From: Woeseiaceae bacterium
GTDB lineage: Bacteria > Pseudomonadota > Gammaproteobacteria > Steroidobacterales > Woeseiaceae
NCBI GenBank assembly: GCA_021773075.1
Contig: JAJFKT010000004.1
Location: 186,001-250,000 of the forward strand
Direction: 5' to 3'
Length of the DNA stretch: 64,000 nucleotides
The number at the start of each line of letters is the position of its first letter. Within the stretch, counting starts at the first letter, position 1. Under the pieces are notes generated by a model, which had not been told where the DNA came from, did not search any database, and worked only from the letters and a program-made list of their open reading frames with translations. Below are positions 33,401 to 41,302 of this stretch, in pieces. The translations under genes and the position numbers were made by a program.

Positions 33401-34009
33401 GCGATGTGCGTACACAAGATTCGAGTCGATCATCTGCTGAATATGTTCGGCGCTCACAAGATCAATCTTGCTGACTTCGTGAGACGTTCTGAAGCCGTCA
33501 AAAAAGTGCACGAATGGAACCCGCGATTCCAGCGTTGCCGCATGAGCGACCAACGCCAGATCCTGTGCGACCTGCACCGATGATGACGCAAGCAGTCCAA
33601 ATCCAGTTGTTCTCGCCGCCATGACATCTTGATGGTCGCCGAAAATCGAGAGGGCCTGCGCTGCCAGCGATCGCGAGGCAACATGAAACACAGCGGATGT
33701 CAGTTCGCCTGCGATCTTGTACATGTTCGGCAACATCAGCATCAGACCCTGCGATGCCGTAAAGGTCGTTGTCAGAGCACCTGTCTGTAACGCCCCGTGA
33801 GCGGTGCCGGCGGCACCACCCTCACTTTGCATTTCAATGATGTCTGGTATCTGTCCCCAGATATTCTTCTTCCCCGCTGCAGACCAAACGTCCGCGTATT
33901 CAGCCATCGGCGAGGACGGCGTTATCGGATAGATCGAGCAAACTTCGCTAACCGCATAGGCGACGCGCGCCACCGCTTCATTTCCTTCGAGCGCGCGCTT
34001 GCCTGTCAC
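30443..34009 (-). CDS. nifJ: Pyruvate:ferredoxin (flavodoxin) oxidoreductase
   Basis: An 1188-residue single-chain enzyme with all domains of the homodimeric type. The N-terminal alpha part has YPITPSSPMAEYAD, then the gamma part, then a di-cluster ferredoxin domain with two sets of cysteines (CIQCGNCAFVCP and CTECNLCVDACP, about residues 690-760). The C-terminal thiamine-diphosphate domain has the third cluster cysteines (GACAGCGE, NATGCSS) and the GGDGWAYDIG motif. It oxidises pyruvate to acetyl-CoA and CO2 with ferredoxin or flavodoxin, or runs in reverse. The start is GTG at 34009, overlapping the stop of the upstream GltD-like gene by four bases, so the two are made together. The enzyme is oxygen-sensitive in many organisms, which is notable in an otherwise aerobic gene set. 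Confidence 0.97.
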   Translation of the reverse strand: MTGKRALEGNEAVARVAYAVSEVCSIYPITPSSPMAEYADVWSAAGKKNIWGQIPDIIEMQSEGGAAGTAHGALQTGALTTTFTASQGLMLMLPNMYKIAGELTSAVFHVASRSLAAQALSIFGDHQDVMAARTTGFGLLASSSVQVAQDLALVAHAATLESRVPFVHFFDGFRTSHEVSKIDLVSAEHIQQMIDSNLVYAHRRRALNPDNPFIRGTAQNPDVYFQGRESVNRFYDATPAIVQNAMNRLAGLTGRHYKLFDYYGDPDAENVIVLMGSGADTVKQTIDALPDSGLGMINVRLYRPFSNEHLLAALPAATLRVAVLDRTKEIGASGEPLYQDVVTVLAEAVGNGLRSKMPAIIGGRYGLSSKEFTPAMVKGIFDELKKEQPKNHFTIGIKDDVTFTSIDYDSHFQIESDNLTRALFFGLGSDGTVGANKNSIKIIGENTELHCQGYFVYDSKKSGSRTVSHLRFGPDPIHAPYLIQSANFIACHKFDQINKVEILQQAADGAVFLLDSPYAAGEVWQHLPAPVQQTIIDRKIAFYVIDATRVASDAGMGKRINTIMQVCFFALSGVLPRDKALQQIRKAIEKSYRAKGQAVIDRNFAAVDAALDHLHQVDVPSAASSTRPLDAVVPENAPEFVREVTAQMMRGHGDDLPVSKMPIDGTFPSATAQFEKSNVSDRVVQWDPTSCIQCGNCAFVCPHSAIRAKFYHETVLEKAPDGFPSAPISARGFPETRYSLQVYLEDCTECNLCVDACPVRNSDDDATRAINMTNKAPILEQGKSDIEFFESIPFNDRAAIEFSSVRGAQFLQPLFEFSGACAGCGETPYVRLLSQLFGPRLLVANATGCSSIYGGNLPTTPWSKNAEGSGPAWSNSLFEDNAEFGLGMRIAADHHMSIAKQLVADLAQEMGEEFAQKLINSGQRVGSEIRTQRHRVAELKSRLQEIINDNDNEKAVALLSIVDHLVRRSVWLVGGDGWAYDIGSGGLDHALASGRNINVLVLDTEVYSNTGGQMSKATPLAASARFASAGKRIGKKDLALQAISSGNVYVAQVAMGANPQQTLLAMREAEEYDGPSLILAYSHCIAHGYDLADGLRQQKLAAASGYWPLIRYNPELRMAGRKPFVLDSPRPTIELRDYAYNEMRYKILTKTHPDEAEELMLMAQETVDRRWQTYEHMSKQEPTQFERA

Positions 34010-35643
34010 ACCCGCTCTCCCTCTGTCTCGTCATTCATCTCGATGGCGTGGCACGGACACTGTTCAAAGCAAACCGCACAGCCGGTGCACCTGTCGAAAT
34101 CGAATTTGTAACGATTGCCAGGACCGAGCTTAATGATGGCGTCCTCAGGGCAGGCGCCGTAACAACCATCGCATTCGAAGCAATTGCCGCAGGACAAACA
34201 GCGCCTGGCCTCGAATTGTGCTTCCGGCTCTGAGAGATTCTGCAGAATCTCGTCGAAACCGCCCTCCCGGTCATCAACCGACAGGCGCTCCTGCTCAACC
34301 TGCGGGGCAGCGGTGCGATACCACAGTTGAAGTTTCTCATGCCCGATAATCGGATTTCTTGAAGCGCGCTGATAGGTCGAATCGTTCAGATAGGCATCGA
34401 TGTGCCGAGCTGCGTGTTTTCCGTGACCAACCGCTATCGTCACGGATCGATCACTTGGCACCATGTCACCGCCTGCAAAAATGCCGGGGTGACCCGTCAT
34501 CATGTTGCCGTCGACAATGACTGTGTGGTCTTGCTGAAATTTAATACCGGGAACTGCCTCCAGGAACGCAGTATCGGTATCCTGTCCTACCGCGAGGATG
34601 AGCGAATCCGCTTCTAGTTCTTCAAACTGTCCGGTTGCTTGTGGACGTCCGTTTTCATCCAGCTGCATGATCTCGACCTTGAACGTCGAGCGGTCAATTT
34701 CCTTGATAGTCCGCAGCCAGTTTATTTTGATACCCTCTTCCAGCGCTTCGTCTGCTTCAAAATCATGTGCTGGCATGCTACTTCGGTCGCGGCGATAGAT
34801 AATCATGGCCTCCGTCGCGCCGAGCCGTTTGGCCGTGCGCGCGGCGTCCATCGCCGTGTTGCCACCGCCATAAATTGCGACACGCCGACCGAGTTTTGGT
34901 GGTTCACCATCATTCGCCTGACTAAGAAAACTGACGGCGTCGAGAATTTTGCCGGCGTCGCGGTTCGGAATATCAATCTTCTTGCTGATGTGCGCACCGA
35001 CAGCAACAAAAACTGCGTCAAAACTGCCACCCTCTTTCTCGGCGAGCACATCCGCGACACGGTGATTCAGCGTAATCGTCACACCCATGTTTTCGATTCG
35101 CTTGATCTCGGCCTGCAGCTCATCCCTTGGCATGCGGTAGGCAGGTATACCGAAATGAATCATGCCACCGGCAACGGGACCGGCCTCTCGGATCTCGACG
35201 TCGTGCCCTAATCGTAGCAACTGATACGCGGCTGATAGTCCGCTCGGACCCGCGCCGACAATCAATACTTTCTTTCCGGTTCTCTGCGTCGGAGCCTCAA
35301 ACTGCCAGTTTTGTTCGAGCGCCATGTCGCCCAAAAATCGCTCAACAGCGTGAATACTTACCGCACTATCGGTGACGGCACGGTTGCAAACGTTTTCACA
35401 CGGGTGGTAGCAAACTCGACCGTGAATTGATGGCAGTGGGTTGTTTCTAACCAGCTCTCGCCATGCTGCCTCATACTCTCCGGACTGAGCCAGGGCAAGC
35501 CAGGCTTGAATGTTCTCACCTGCGGGGCAAGCATCATTACAGGGAGGCAGGAAGTCGACGTACGAAGGACGGCGGGTGCGCAAAGCACCCGTGCCGTGTC
35601 CGTGGCGGGTCAAGTCCGCTCGCTGCGTAAGATCCTCTGTCAT
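34006..35643 (-). CDS. GltD-like FAD/NAD(P)-dependent oxidoreductase with C-terminal 4Fe-4S domain
   Basis: A 545-residue flavoprotein resembling the small subunit of glutamate synthase. It has an N-terminal iron-sulfur segment with conserved cysteines (CNDACPAGENIQAW, CYHPCENVCNR). The FAD site is GAGPSGLSAAYQL near residue 130, and the NAD(P) site is GGGNTAMDAARTAKRLG. The C-terminus adds a ferredoxin domain with two cysteine clusters (CLSCGNCFECDGC and CTGCAVCFEQCP). No glutamate synthase large subunit is present. It is coupled to nifJ by a four-base overlap, so it probably carries electrons between pyruvate oxidation and NAD(P)H. Confidence 0.9.
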   Translation of the reverse strand: MTEDLTQRADLTRHGHGTGALRTRRPSYVDFLPPCNDACPAGENIQAWLALAQSGEYEAAWRELVRNNPLPSIHGRVCYHPCENVCNRAVTDSAVSIHAVERFLGDMALEQNWQFEAPTQRTGKKVLIVGAGPSGLSAAYQLLRLGHDVEIREAGPVAGGMIHFGIPAYRMPRDELQAEIKRIENMGVTITLNHRVADVLAEKEGGSFDAVFVAVGAHISKKIDIPNRDAGKILDAVSFLSQANDGEPPKLGRRVAIYGGGNTAMDAARTAKRLGATEAMIIYRRDRSSMPAHDFEADEALEEGIKINWLRTIKEIDRSTFKVEIMQLDENGRPQATGQFEELEADSLILAVGQDTDTAFLEAVPGIKFQQDHTVIVDGNMMTGHPGIFAGGDMVPSDRSVTIAVGHGKHAARHIDAYLNDSTYQRASRNPIIGHEKLQLWYRTAAPQVEQERLSVDDREGGFDEILQNLSEPEAQFEARRCLSCGNCFECDGCYGACPEDAIIKLGPGNRYKFDFDRCTGCAVCFEQCPCHAIEMNDETEGERV

Positions 35644-35693
35644 GATAATAAAGTTTCAGATCGTTATTGACCGCTTGCGCCAATTATTAAGTC

Positions 35694-36149
35694 TCACGAT
35701 GGCGGTATCTTCGTTGCTTGCCAGGCGACTACTCGCCAGACACCATCTCGTCTCAGGAAGGTACCGGTATTGAAGTAGTACAGCACATCGTCATCGGCAG
35801 ACTCATCCGTAGGTGTACCTACGAGCTTGAAGGCGACCACCGCCGTGTCGCCATATATTCGGATATCAAGTTCTTCACTCGAGTAAAGCATCGCTGCATC
35901 ATCAGTGACTTCATCCTCCGCAGCGCCCTCGAAGCCAGCCATAATGTCCGCTTTCCCAAATCGTAAGCCCACCGATGATGTGTATACGAGGTCTTCAGCC
36001 CAAAATGATGCATGTGCCGCTTCCTGATCGGCGGCTATGAGAAATTCATTTAGCATCGCTTCCAGTTCGGCCTCGTCAGAGGCAAGTGCGAAGTCCAGCC
36101 ACAGTAGAGAGATCGCTGACAATATTGCAAGTCTCGAAATTATCTTCAT
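35694..36149 (-). CDS. Secreted SnoaL/NTF2-like protein
   Basis: About 151 residues: a signal peptide (ISRLAILSAISLLWLDFALA) followed by a nuclear-transport-factor-2 fold typical of SnoaL-like proteins (EAMLNEFLIAADQEAAHASFW, DTAVVAFKLVG, YYFNTGTFLRRDGVWRVVAW). Such domains bind small ligands or carry simple enzyme activities. I choose ATG 36149, preceded by AAAGGA, because a longer frame would include an unlikely cysteine- and arginine-rich extension. It lies between the GltD-like gene and the divergent ABC transporter. Function unknown. Confidence 0.82.
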   Translation of the reverse strand: MKIISRLAILSAISLLWLDFALASDEAELEAMLNEFLIAADQEAAHASFWAEDLVYTSSVGLRFGKADIMAGFEGAAEDEVTDDAAMLYSSEELDIRIYGDTAVVAFKLVGTPTDESADDDVLYYFNTGTFLRRDGVWRVVAWQATKIPPS

Positions 36150-36184
36150 ATCAGGTCCTTTCATTTCAAGTATTCTAGGCATCA

Positions 36185-38014
36185 ATGGCCGACAACAACA
36201 ATAACAACACTGACGCCGGGTTTCTGCGCCGCGCCCTCGGTGTATTCGGCTACAGTCGTCGCGCTGTAGAACTTGTGTGGACAACCAGCCGTCCGCTGAC
36301 CGTTACCCTGGGTCTTCTAACACTCGTGGGCGGTGTGCTCCCCGCGGTAATTGCCTACATCGGTAAGCTGATTGTCGATGGTGTTGTCGCGGCGTCACAG
36401 GCTGTAGAACCTGACATTACGGGAATCCTCTGGCTCGTAGCGCTCGAAGCGGCCGTCGTTATCGCCGTCGCAGCTACTCAGCGCGGTATTTCAGCCAGTC
36501 AGTCCCTGTTGCGCGCCCTACTCGGCCAACGCGTCAACGTCATGATTCTTGAAAAGGCGATGACGCTCGAGTTATCGCACTTTGAAGATTCGGAGTTCTA
36601 CGACAAATTGACCCAGGCGCGACGAGAAGCGTCGAGCCGACCCTTAAGCTTAGTCACTAAGACATTCGGCCTGATACAAAATGCTATTTCGCTCACCAGC
36701 TTTTCGATTCTCCTGTTCGCGTTTTCGCCGTGGGCGGTACTGATATTACTTTTAGCCGGCCTGCCATCATTTTTTGCCGAAGCCAAGTTCTCGGGCGATG
36801 CTTTTCGTATGTTCCGCTGGCGTTCTCCGGAACGCCGCATGCAGCTGTATCTAGAAACCGTCATCGCTCGCGAAGACGGTGTCAAAGAAGTGAAATTATT
36901 CCAATTGGGAAGACGGCTGCTACAACGCTACAACGATATATTCGAACGACTGTTTGTCGAAGATCGCCGCCTGACAGTCCGACGCGATGTTTGGGGCTTC
37001 GTGCTTGGCCTGATATCAACAGCCGCTTTGTACGCGGCGTACGGCTGGATTGTTGTGACTACGATTGCCGGGGTCATCACATTGGGTGCGATGACCATGT
37101 ATCTGGTGCTGTTCCGCCAGGGCCAGTCAGCAGTATCAGCCATCCTCACATCAGTCAGCGGCATGTACGAAGATAATCTCTATTTGTCGACCCTGTATGA
37201 ATACCTCGAACAACCGGTTCCGACACGTCTTGGAGATGCCGTGCACGGTCCCGATCCAGGACGTGGTCTGGAATTCGAAAACGTTTCATTCAGTTATGCC
37301 GGCGCAAAGGAAAAAGCGCTCAAAGGCATCAACCTGCAAATCAAGCCCGGTGAAAGTCTTGCTCTCGTCGGCGAGAACGGCTCCGGTAAAACGACGCTAA
37401 TCAAATTGCTGACTCGCCTGTACGAGCCTACCGAAGGTCGCATCCTGCTGGATGGCCTCGACTTGCAGGAGTGGGATGTCGAGGCCCTACGGCAACGAGT
37501 TGGCGTCATTTTTCAGGATTTCGGCCGTTACCAGTTTTCCGTCGGTGAAAACATTGGCGCCGGCGACGTCCGTCATATTGACGACAGAGAACGCTGGGAA
37601 ACGGCAGCGACAACCGGACTCGCGGCACCGTTTATTGAGGACATGCCGGACAGCTACGAGACTCAGCTGGGACGCTGGTTCAAGGGTGGACGCGAACTTT
37701 CGGGCGGTCAGTGGCAAAAAATTGCGCTATCAAGAGCTTTCATGCGTAGCGATGCAGACATACTGGTCCTCGATGAACCAACAGCCGCAATGGATGCGTC
37801 ATCCGAGGCGGAGGTATTCGAGCATTTCCGCACCGCGAGCAGCAGTAAAATGACCATCCTCATTTCGCATCGATTCTCGACCGTTCGTGCTGCCGCTCAG
37901 ATCGTCGTGATACATCAGGGCGAGATTCTGGAACGTGGAGATCATGAGAGCTTGCTGGCAGCAGACGGCCAGTACGCCCATTTGTTCAAGTTACAGGCCA
38001 AGGGATATCAATAG
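36185..38014 (+). CDS. ABC transporter, fused permease and ATP-binding protein
   Basis: A 609-residue half-transporter. Six helices lie within about residues 25-330 and the nucleotide-binding domain is at about 360-605. It has Walker A (GENGSGKTT), Q-loop (FQDFGRYQFSV), signature (LSGGQWQKIALSR), Walker B (ILVLDEPTAAMDA) and the H-loop (ISHRF). Exporters of this type act as homodimers on lipids, peptides or drugs. The start is ATG 36185. A rhomboid gene follows only a few bases later and is probably co-transcribed. Substrate unknown. Confidence 0.93.
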   Translation: MADNNNNNTDAGFLRRALGVFGYSRRAVELVWTTSRPLTVTLGLLTLVGGVLPAVIAYIGKLIVDGVVAASQAVEPDITGILWLVALEAAVVIAVAATQRGISASQSLLRALLGQRVNVMILEKAMTLELSHFEDSEFYDKLTQARREASSRPLSLVTKTFGLIQNAISLTSFSILLFAFSPWAVLILLLAGLPSFFAEAKFSGDAFRMFRWRSPERRMQLYLETVIAREDGVKEVKLFQLGRRLLQRYNDIFERLFVEDRRLTVRRDVWGFVLGLISTAALYAAYGWIVVTTIAGVITLGAMTMYLVLFRQGQSAVSAILTSVSGMYEDNLYLSTLYEYLEQPVPTRLGDAVHGPDPGRGLEFENVSFSYAGAKEKALKGINLQIKPGESLALVGENGSGKTTLIKLLTRLYEPTEGRILLDGLDLQEWDVEALRQRVGVIFQDFGRYQFSVGENIGAGDVRHIDDRERWETAATTGLAAPFIEDMPDSYETQLGRWFKGGRELSGGQWQKIALSRAFMRSDADILVLDEPTAAMDASSEAEVFEHFRTASSSKMTILISHRFSTVRAAAQIVVIHQGEILERGDHESLLAADGQYAHLFKLQAKGYQ

Positions 38015-38017
38015 ACA

Positions 38018-38614
38018 ATGTTTGAAAGTGGAAGCATCGCTGCACCTCTGATAATGATTCTGACCATCGGCATCAGTCTGGTGGGTTTGTACAAGAATCA
38101 GAAAATCATCGACCTGTGCCTGTTCCGGCCATACCACTTTCATCGTAGGAGGCAGTGGGACACGATGATACTGAGCGGTTTTGTGCATGCCGACATTGGG
38201 CACCTGTTCTTCAACATGTTCACGTTCTATTTCTTCGCTTTTCCGATGGAATATTTTCTCGGCACAGTACCGTTCCTCATTCTCTATTTCTTCGGACTGG
38301 TCGTCAGCCATACCTGCACCTGGTACAAGCACCGCAATAACCCGGGTTACGCGTCGCTCGGCGCGTCGGGCGCGATATCCGCAGTGTTGTTTGCCTACAT
38401 TGTCTATTTCCCAACCACAACATTGATGATCATTCCAATACCGGTCCCGATTCCTGCATTTCTATTCGCGATCGGCTACGTGGGCTATTCCTATTGGGCG
38501 TCGATGCAGAACACGGGTCGCATTAATCATGATGCACATTTGTGTGGCGCGATTAGCGGACTAATGTTTGTCGCTGTTACAGACCCAGGCGCATTCGCAC
38601 GTCTACTGTCGTAG
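38018..38614 (+). CDS. Rhomboid family intramembrane serine protease
   Basis: A 198-residue membrane protein with the rhomboid signatures. The HxxxN motif is in HADIGHLFFNMFT (near residue 58), the catalytic serine is in LGASGAISAV, and the catalytic histidine is in NHDAHLCGAISG in the last helix. Six helices are visible, as in the basic bacterial form. It cuts membrane-spanning substrates within or near the bilayer. It starts four bases after the ABC transporter stop. Its end overlaps the convergent cupin gene by 12 bases. Confidence 0.92.
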   Translation: MFESGSIAAPLIMILTIGISLVGLYKNQKIIDLCLFRPYHFHRRRQWDTMILSGFVHADIGHLFFNMFTFYFFAFPMEYFLGTVPFLILYFFGLVVSHTCTWYKHRNNPGYASLGASGAISAVLFAYIVYFPTTTLMIIPIPVPIPAFLFAIGYVGYSYWASMQNTGRINHDAHLCGAISGLMFVAVTDPGAFARLLS

Positions 38615-39151
38615 CTTGTTCGCCGCTTCGAACATTTGCATATTTTTCTCAATATCATAGGGTCTTTCTTCCAGGCCTTCCGGCTCCCATTCGCTGCGAT
38701 GCATTGCGAAGAAATCACCACCATAGACATGGATCGCCCCAGTGAGTTTTGATGTTGGGTTAGTCACCGAATGAATAATGTCGTCACCCAGTGGCCGCAC
38801 ATCTTTCGGGCCCAATGACTTCGCCCCCGCAGCCTCTATACGGCCTGCTGGGTCATCCTTGATTCTGCGCCAGAATATATTGTCCTCACGCCCGCCATAT
38901 ACACCGATGACCGCCCACATATTGTGGTTGTGCGGCATGATGGTTAGATGCGGTGCCCAGACCACATTGATGATCGTCAGTTCGTCAGAGACACAGATTT
39001 TCTGCACGCCGCCCTTTTCGGGCCTACCGATCATTCGCTCCAGCCCTGTAGTATCTGATACAGCGCGAGTTAGCGTTTCTCGCACGGCCTTCGTCGGAGC
39101 ACTATCCGCAATAGCGGCGGCACAATCTGCGATGAATTGCTCAACGACCAT
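38603..39151 (-). CDS. Cysteine dioxygenase-like cupin (thiol dioxygenase family)
   Basis: A 182-residue double-stranded beta-helix protein. The metal-binding motif PHNHNMWAVIGVYGGRE supplies two histidines and a glutamate, and a third histidine lies in IIHSVTNP. The pattern is that of type I cysteine dioxygenases and 3-mercaptopropionate dioxygenases, which oxidise thiols to sulfinates with iron and oxygen. The Cys-Tyr crosslink seen in some members is not obvious here, so a thiol other than cysteine is possible. It converges on the rhomboid gene. Confidence 0.8.
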   Translation of the reverse strand: MVVEQFIADCAAAIADSAPTKAVRETLTRAVSDTTGLERMIGRPEKGGVQKICVSDELTIINVVWAPHLTIMPHNHNMWAVIGVYGGREDNIFWRRIKDDPAGRIEAAGAKSLGPKDVRPLGDDIIHSVTNPTSKLTGAIHVYGGDFFAMHRSEWEPEGLEERPYDIEKNMQMFEAANKLRQ

Positions 39152-39238
39152 TCTTAACTCCAGGAATCACACATTCGAGATAGTACACATTATCGAGAAA
39201 CTGGTAATCTATCTTGCAGGCAATTAAGGGATCACAAA

Positions 39239-39982
39239 ATGAAATTATTGACTACCGCACTCTTGCTGTCACTCTCACTCGGCGCGCAGGCAGCGAATGA
39301 GATTGACGCCAAGTTAGAAGCCGCTCTGACCGCGGAATCGCGTCCACAGGCAGATCGCGATCGCGATGATAATCGCATGCCGATAGACACGCTAAATTTC
39401 TTCGGCCTCAAAGACAATATGCGTGTAATGGAGTTGATACCGGGCGGCGGCTGGTACACCCGATTGCTCGCCCCCGTATTAGCGGAAAACGGTCAACTCT
39501 ACGTCGCATTGGGAGCTGAGCGAGTCAGTAGGGGCGTACTCACCGAAACCGGGTTTGAAGACGTTATTCACCTGAAAACAAGTGACAACCTTCGCCGCCC
39601 CGAAGGTGCGCGGTATTATGAGATGGATGAATTCGAATTCGGCGTCTCCGACCTGGATATGGTTCTGACATTCCGTAACGAACACAATTTCGGTGATGAA
39701 GCACGAAACACAATGAACAAACAGGTATTCGACGCGCTGAAAAGCGGTGGGTTGTTTGGTGTCATCGACCATACTCAACGTCACATGGAGCCGCCAAATC
39801 GCGAAAATCGACGACGCATCGATCCGGTACTGGTTATTAAGGAGATGCTCGAAATTGGCTTCGAGTTCGTCGATTACTCTGACCTGCACTACCGTGCCGA
39901 CGATGAGCTTGAATACGAAGTCGGTCGACGTTCGGTCAGTGGCAATACGGATCGATTCACTTTTCTATTCAGGAAGCCGTAG
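39239..39982 (+). CDS. Signal-peptide-bearing SAM-dependent methyltransferase-like protein
   Basis: A 247-residue protein with a clear signal peptide (LLTTALLLSLSLGAQAA) followed by a class I methyltransferase fold. Motif I is VMELIPGGGWYTRLLAPVL, followed by the later segments DLDMVLTFRNEHN and SGGLFGVIDHTQR. Proteins of this kind are annotated as predicted methyltransferases and are often exported. How S-adenosylmethionine would be supplied outside the cytoplasm is unclear. The gene has its own start at ATG 39239 after a purine-rich AAGGGA. Confidence 0.82.
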   Translation: MKLLTTALLLSLSLGAQAANEIDAKLEAALTAESRPQADRDRDDNRMPIDTLNFFGLKDNMRVMELIPGGGWYTRLLAPVLAENGQLYVALGAERVSRGVLTETGFEDVIHLKTSDNLRRPEGARYYEMDEFEFGVSDLDMVLTFRNEHNFGDEARNTMNKQVFDALKSGGLFGVIDHTQRHMEPPNRENRRRIDPVLVIKEMLEIGFEFVDYSDLHYRADDELEYEVGRRSVSGNTDRFTFLFRKP

Positions 39983-40003
39983 CGCCGGAAAACAGCGCTC
40001 AAA

Positions 40004-40195
40004 TTAGAGTGTTTCGGAGTGGATTGTACCGTCCGGAGCCATGACGTACTGTTCCAGATCAAAACCGATATAGAAGCTTCCCGTCTCGTCAGGGTTCTCA
40101 GACACATTGATGTCATTGGCCTCGACGCGGCGTTGCAGGTGTTCGCTAAATAGCTTTGCGATACTCGGTTTTTCTGCTGCGTAAATGATATCCAT
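40004..40195 (-). CDS. Small protein of unknown function (63 residues)
   Basis: A 63-residue frame with a strong ribosome-binding site (GAGGAG, six bases before the ATG), which makes it likely to be translated. The first 20 residues (IYAAEKPSIAKLFSEHL) resemble the opening of a TOPRIM domain in type IA topoisomerases. The remaining 40 residues do not continue that domain. An inverted repeat lies just upstream. Function unknown; it could be a remnant or an independent small protein. Confidence 0.6.
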   Translation of the reverse strand: MDIIYAAEKPSIAKLFSEHLQRRVEANDINVSENPDETGSFYIGFDLEQYVMAPDGTIHSETL

Positions 40196-40206
40196 GATCT
40201 TCTCCT

Positions 40207-40231
40207 CGTGAACATTCCTTGTTTGTTCACG
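40207..40231. promoter_or_regulatory. Inverted repeat just upstream of the 63-residue gene
   Basis: CGTGAACA (40207-40214) and TGTTCACG (40224-40231) form a perfect 8-base inverted repeat with a 9-base spacer. On the minus strand it ends next to the GAGGAG ribosome-binding site of the 63-residue gene. It may be a repressor operator or an mRNA hairpin controlling translation. Confidence 0.6.
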
Positions 40232-40402
40232 TACAGAATACGGTGGCTACGCTTAACGCAAACTGAAATATTTCTAAACACAGACTGAACCGGCTAGCTC
40301 AATCCGGGTTTATGTAAATGAACGCTGTGTCCTCGCTTAGGTGTTATTCCGAATAGACGCGTTTCCGGCGATCCACTAGATTCTGTTCTCGGGAGAACCA
40401 GT

Positions 40403-40882
40403 ATGAATACTTCGATCAAGCAGATTTTCAACTCACGTCTGGGCACTGAGCTCTCAAAAGATGAAGCGGCCACGTTGGCGGGTCTTATGCGTTTGCGAGA
40501 ACTAAAAGGTGGCGACTACCTCATCGAAGAGGGCGCCACGGATGATTCATTGCATGTAATCGTTGAAGGCAACCTGGAAGTTGTAAAGCACACGGCGAGC
40601 GACGGGGCCGCAAGCATCGCGATTATCAGAGAGGGTCAACTAGCTGGTGAGCTGAGCTTTATTGACGGTGATGCTCATACCGTGGGGCTTCGTACGCTGT
40701 GTGACTGCAAGGTTCTGAGCCTTGCACGCGAGGACTTCGAGAATATGGTCGATAAGAACCCGCAGCTTGTTTACAAAGTCATGCGCGCGGTTGCACGTTC
40801 GGCGCACAAAATAATGCACCAGATGAATCATGAGTTTATTGAGCTTAGTAACTACATCTTCAAACAGCACGGACGTTACTGA
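40403..40882 (+). CDS. Single cyclic nucleotide-binding domain protein
   Basis: A 159-residue protein that is essentially one cyclic nucleotide-binding domain (about residues 12-125) with a helical tail. The beta-barrel pattern GGDYLIEEGATDDSLHVIVEGNLEV and the phosphate-binding cassette GELSFIDGDAHTVGLRT with its arginine are present, so it probably binds cAMP or cGMP. There is no helix-turn-helix, so it is not a Crp-like activator by itself. It starts at ATG 40403 with GGGAG upstream. Confidence 0.87.
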   Translation: MNTSIKQIFNSRLGTELSKDEAATLAGLMRLRELKGGDYLIEEGATDDSLHVIVEGNLEVVKHTASDGAASIAIIREGQLAGELSFIDGDAHTVGLRTLCDCKVLSLAREDFENMVDKNPQLVYKVMRAVARSAHKIMHQMNHEFIELSNYIFKQHGRY

Positions 40883-40912
40883 GCATTCAACAAACGCCGG
40901 GCGAACTCGAGC

Positions 40913-41302
40913 TTAGCTCTTAGCAGCAGCGGGCCGGCAATCAATCATTATTGCGTCAAGGGTTCTTTGTGCACGTTTGAGATCGTTCAGATCGCGTGGT
41001 TCGATCATTTCACAATCGTGCCGAACCATTTGTTCAATATCGACAGGATAGTGTCGGCAATCTTCGGGGCGGTCATGATAGATATCACAAGTAGTTTTCT
41101 TGCCGTCCGAAGTTCGTCGAAGCCAGGGACAATGAGCAAAATACTCGCCTGTACCCGGGTCTATCCAGATATTGCCATCCTTGACGTAACGCGCGATATC
41201 AGGCCGATGCAGCTCCCACCAGTCGATTTCGTCGGCTGTTGCTGACAAACCGCCGCTACCAGCGGTCTCACAACATTTACCGCAGGAATTGCAGTTTTTC
41301 AC
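40913..41302 (-). CDS. YkgJ-type cysteine cluster protein
   Basis: A 129-residue protein with the family signature NCNSCGKCCETAG at the N-terminus. Later conserved cysteines appear in FAHCPWL, TTCDIYHDRPEDCRHYP. The cysteine pattern suggests zinc or iron-sulfur binding, and the biochemical role is not established. The start is GTG at 41302, overlapping the stop of the upstream oxidoreductase gene (GTGA), so the two genes are translationally coupled. Confidence 0.86.
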   Translation of the reverse strand: MKNCNSCGKCCETAGSGGLSATADEIDWWELHRPDIARYVKDGNIWIDPGTGEYFAHCPWLRRTSDGKKTTCDIYHDRPEDCRHYPVDIEQMVRHDCEMIEPRDLNDLKRAQRTLDAIMIDCRPAAAKS

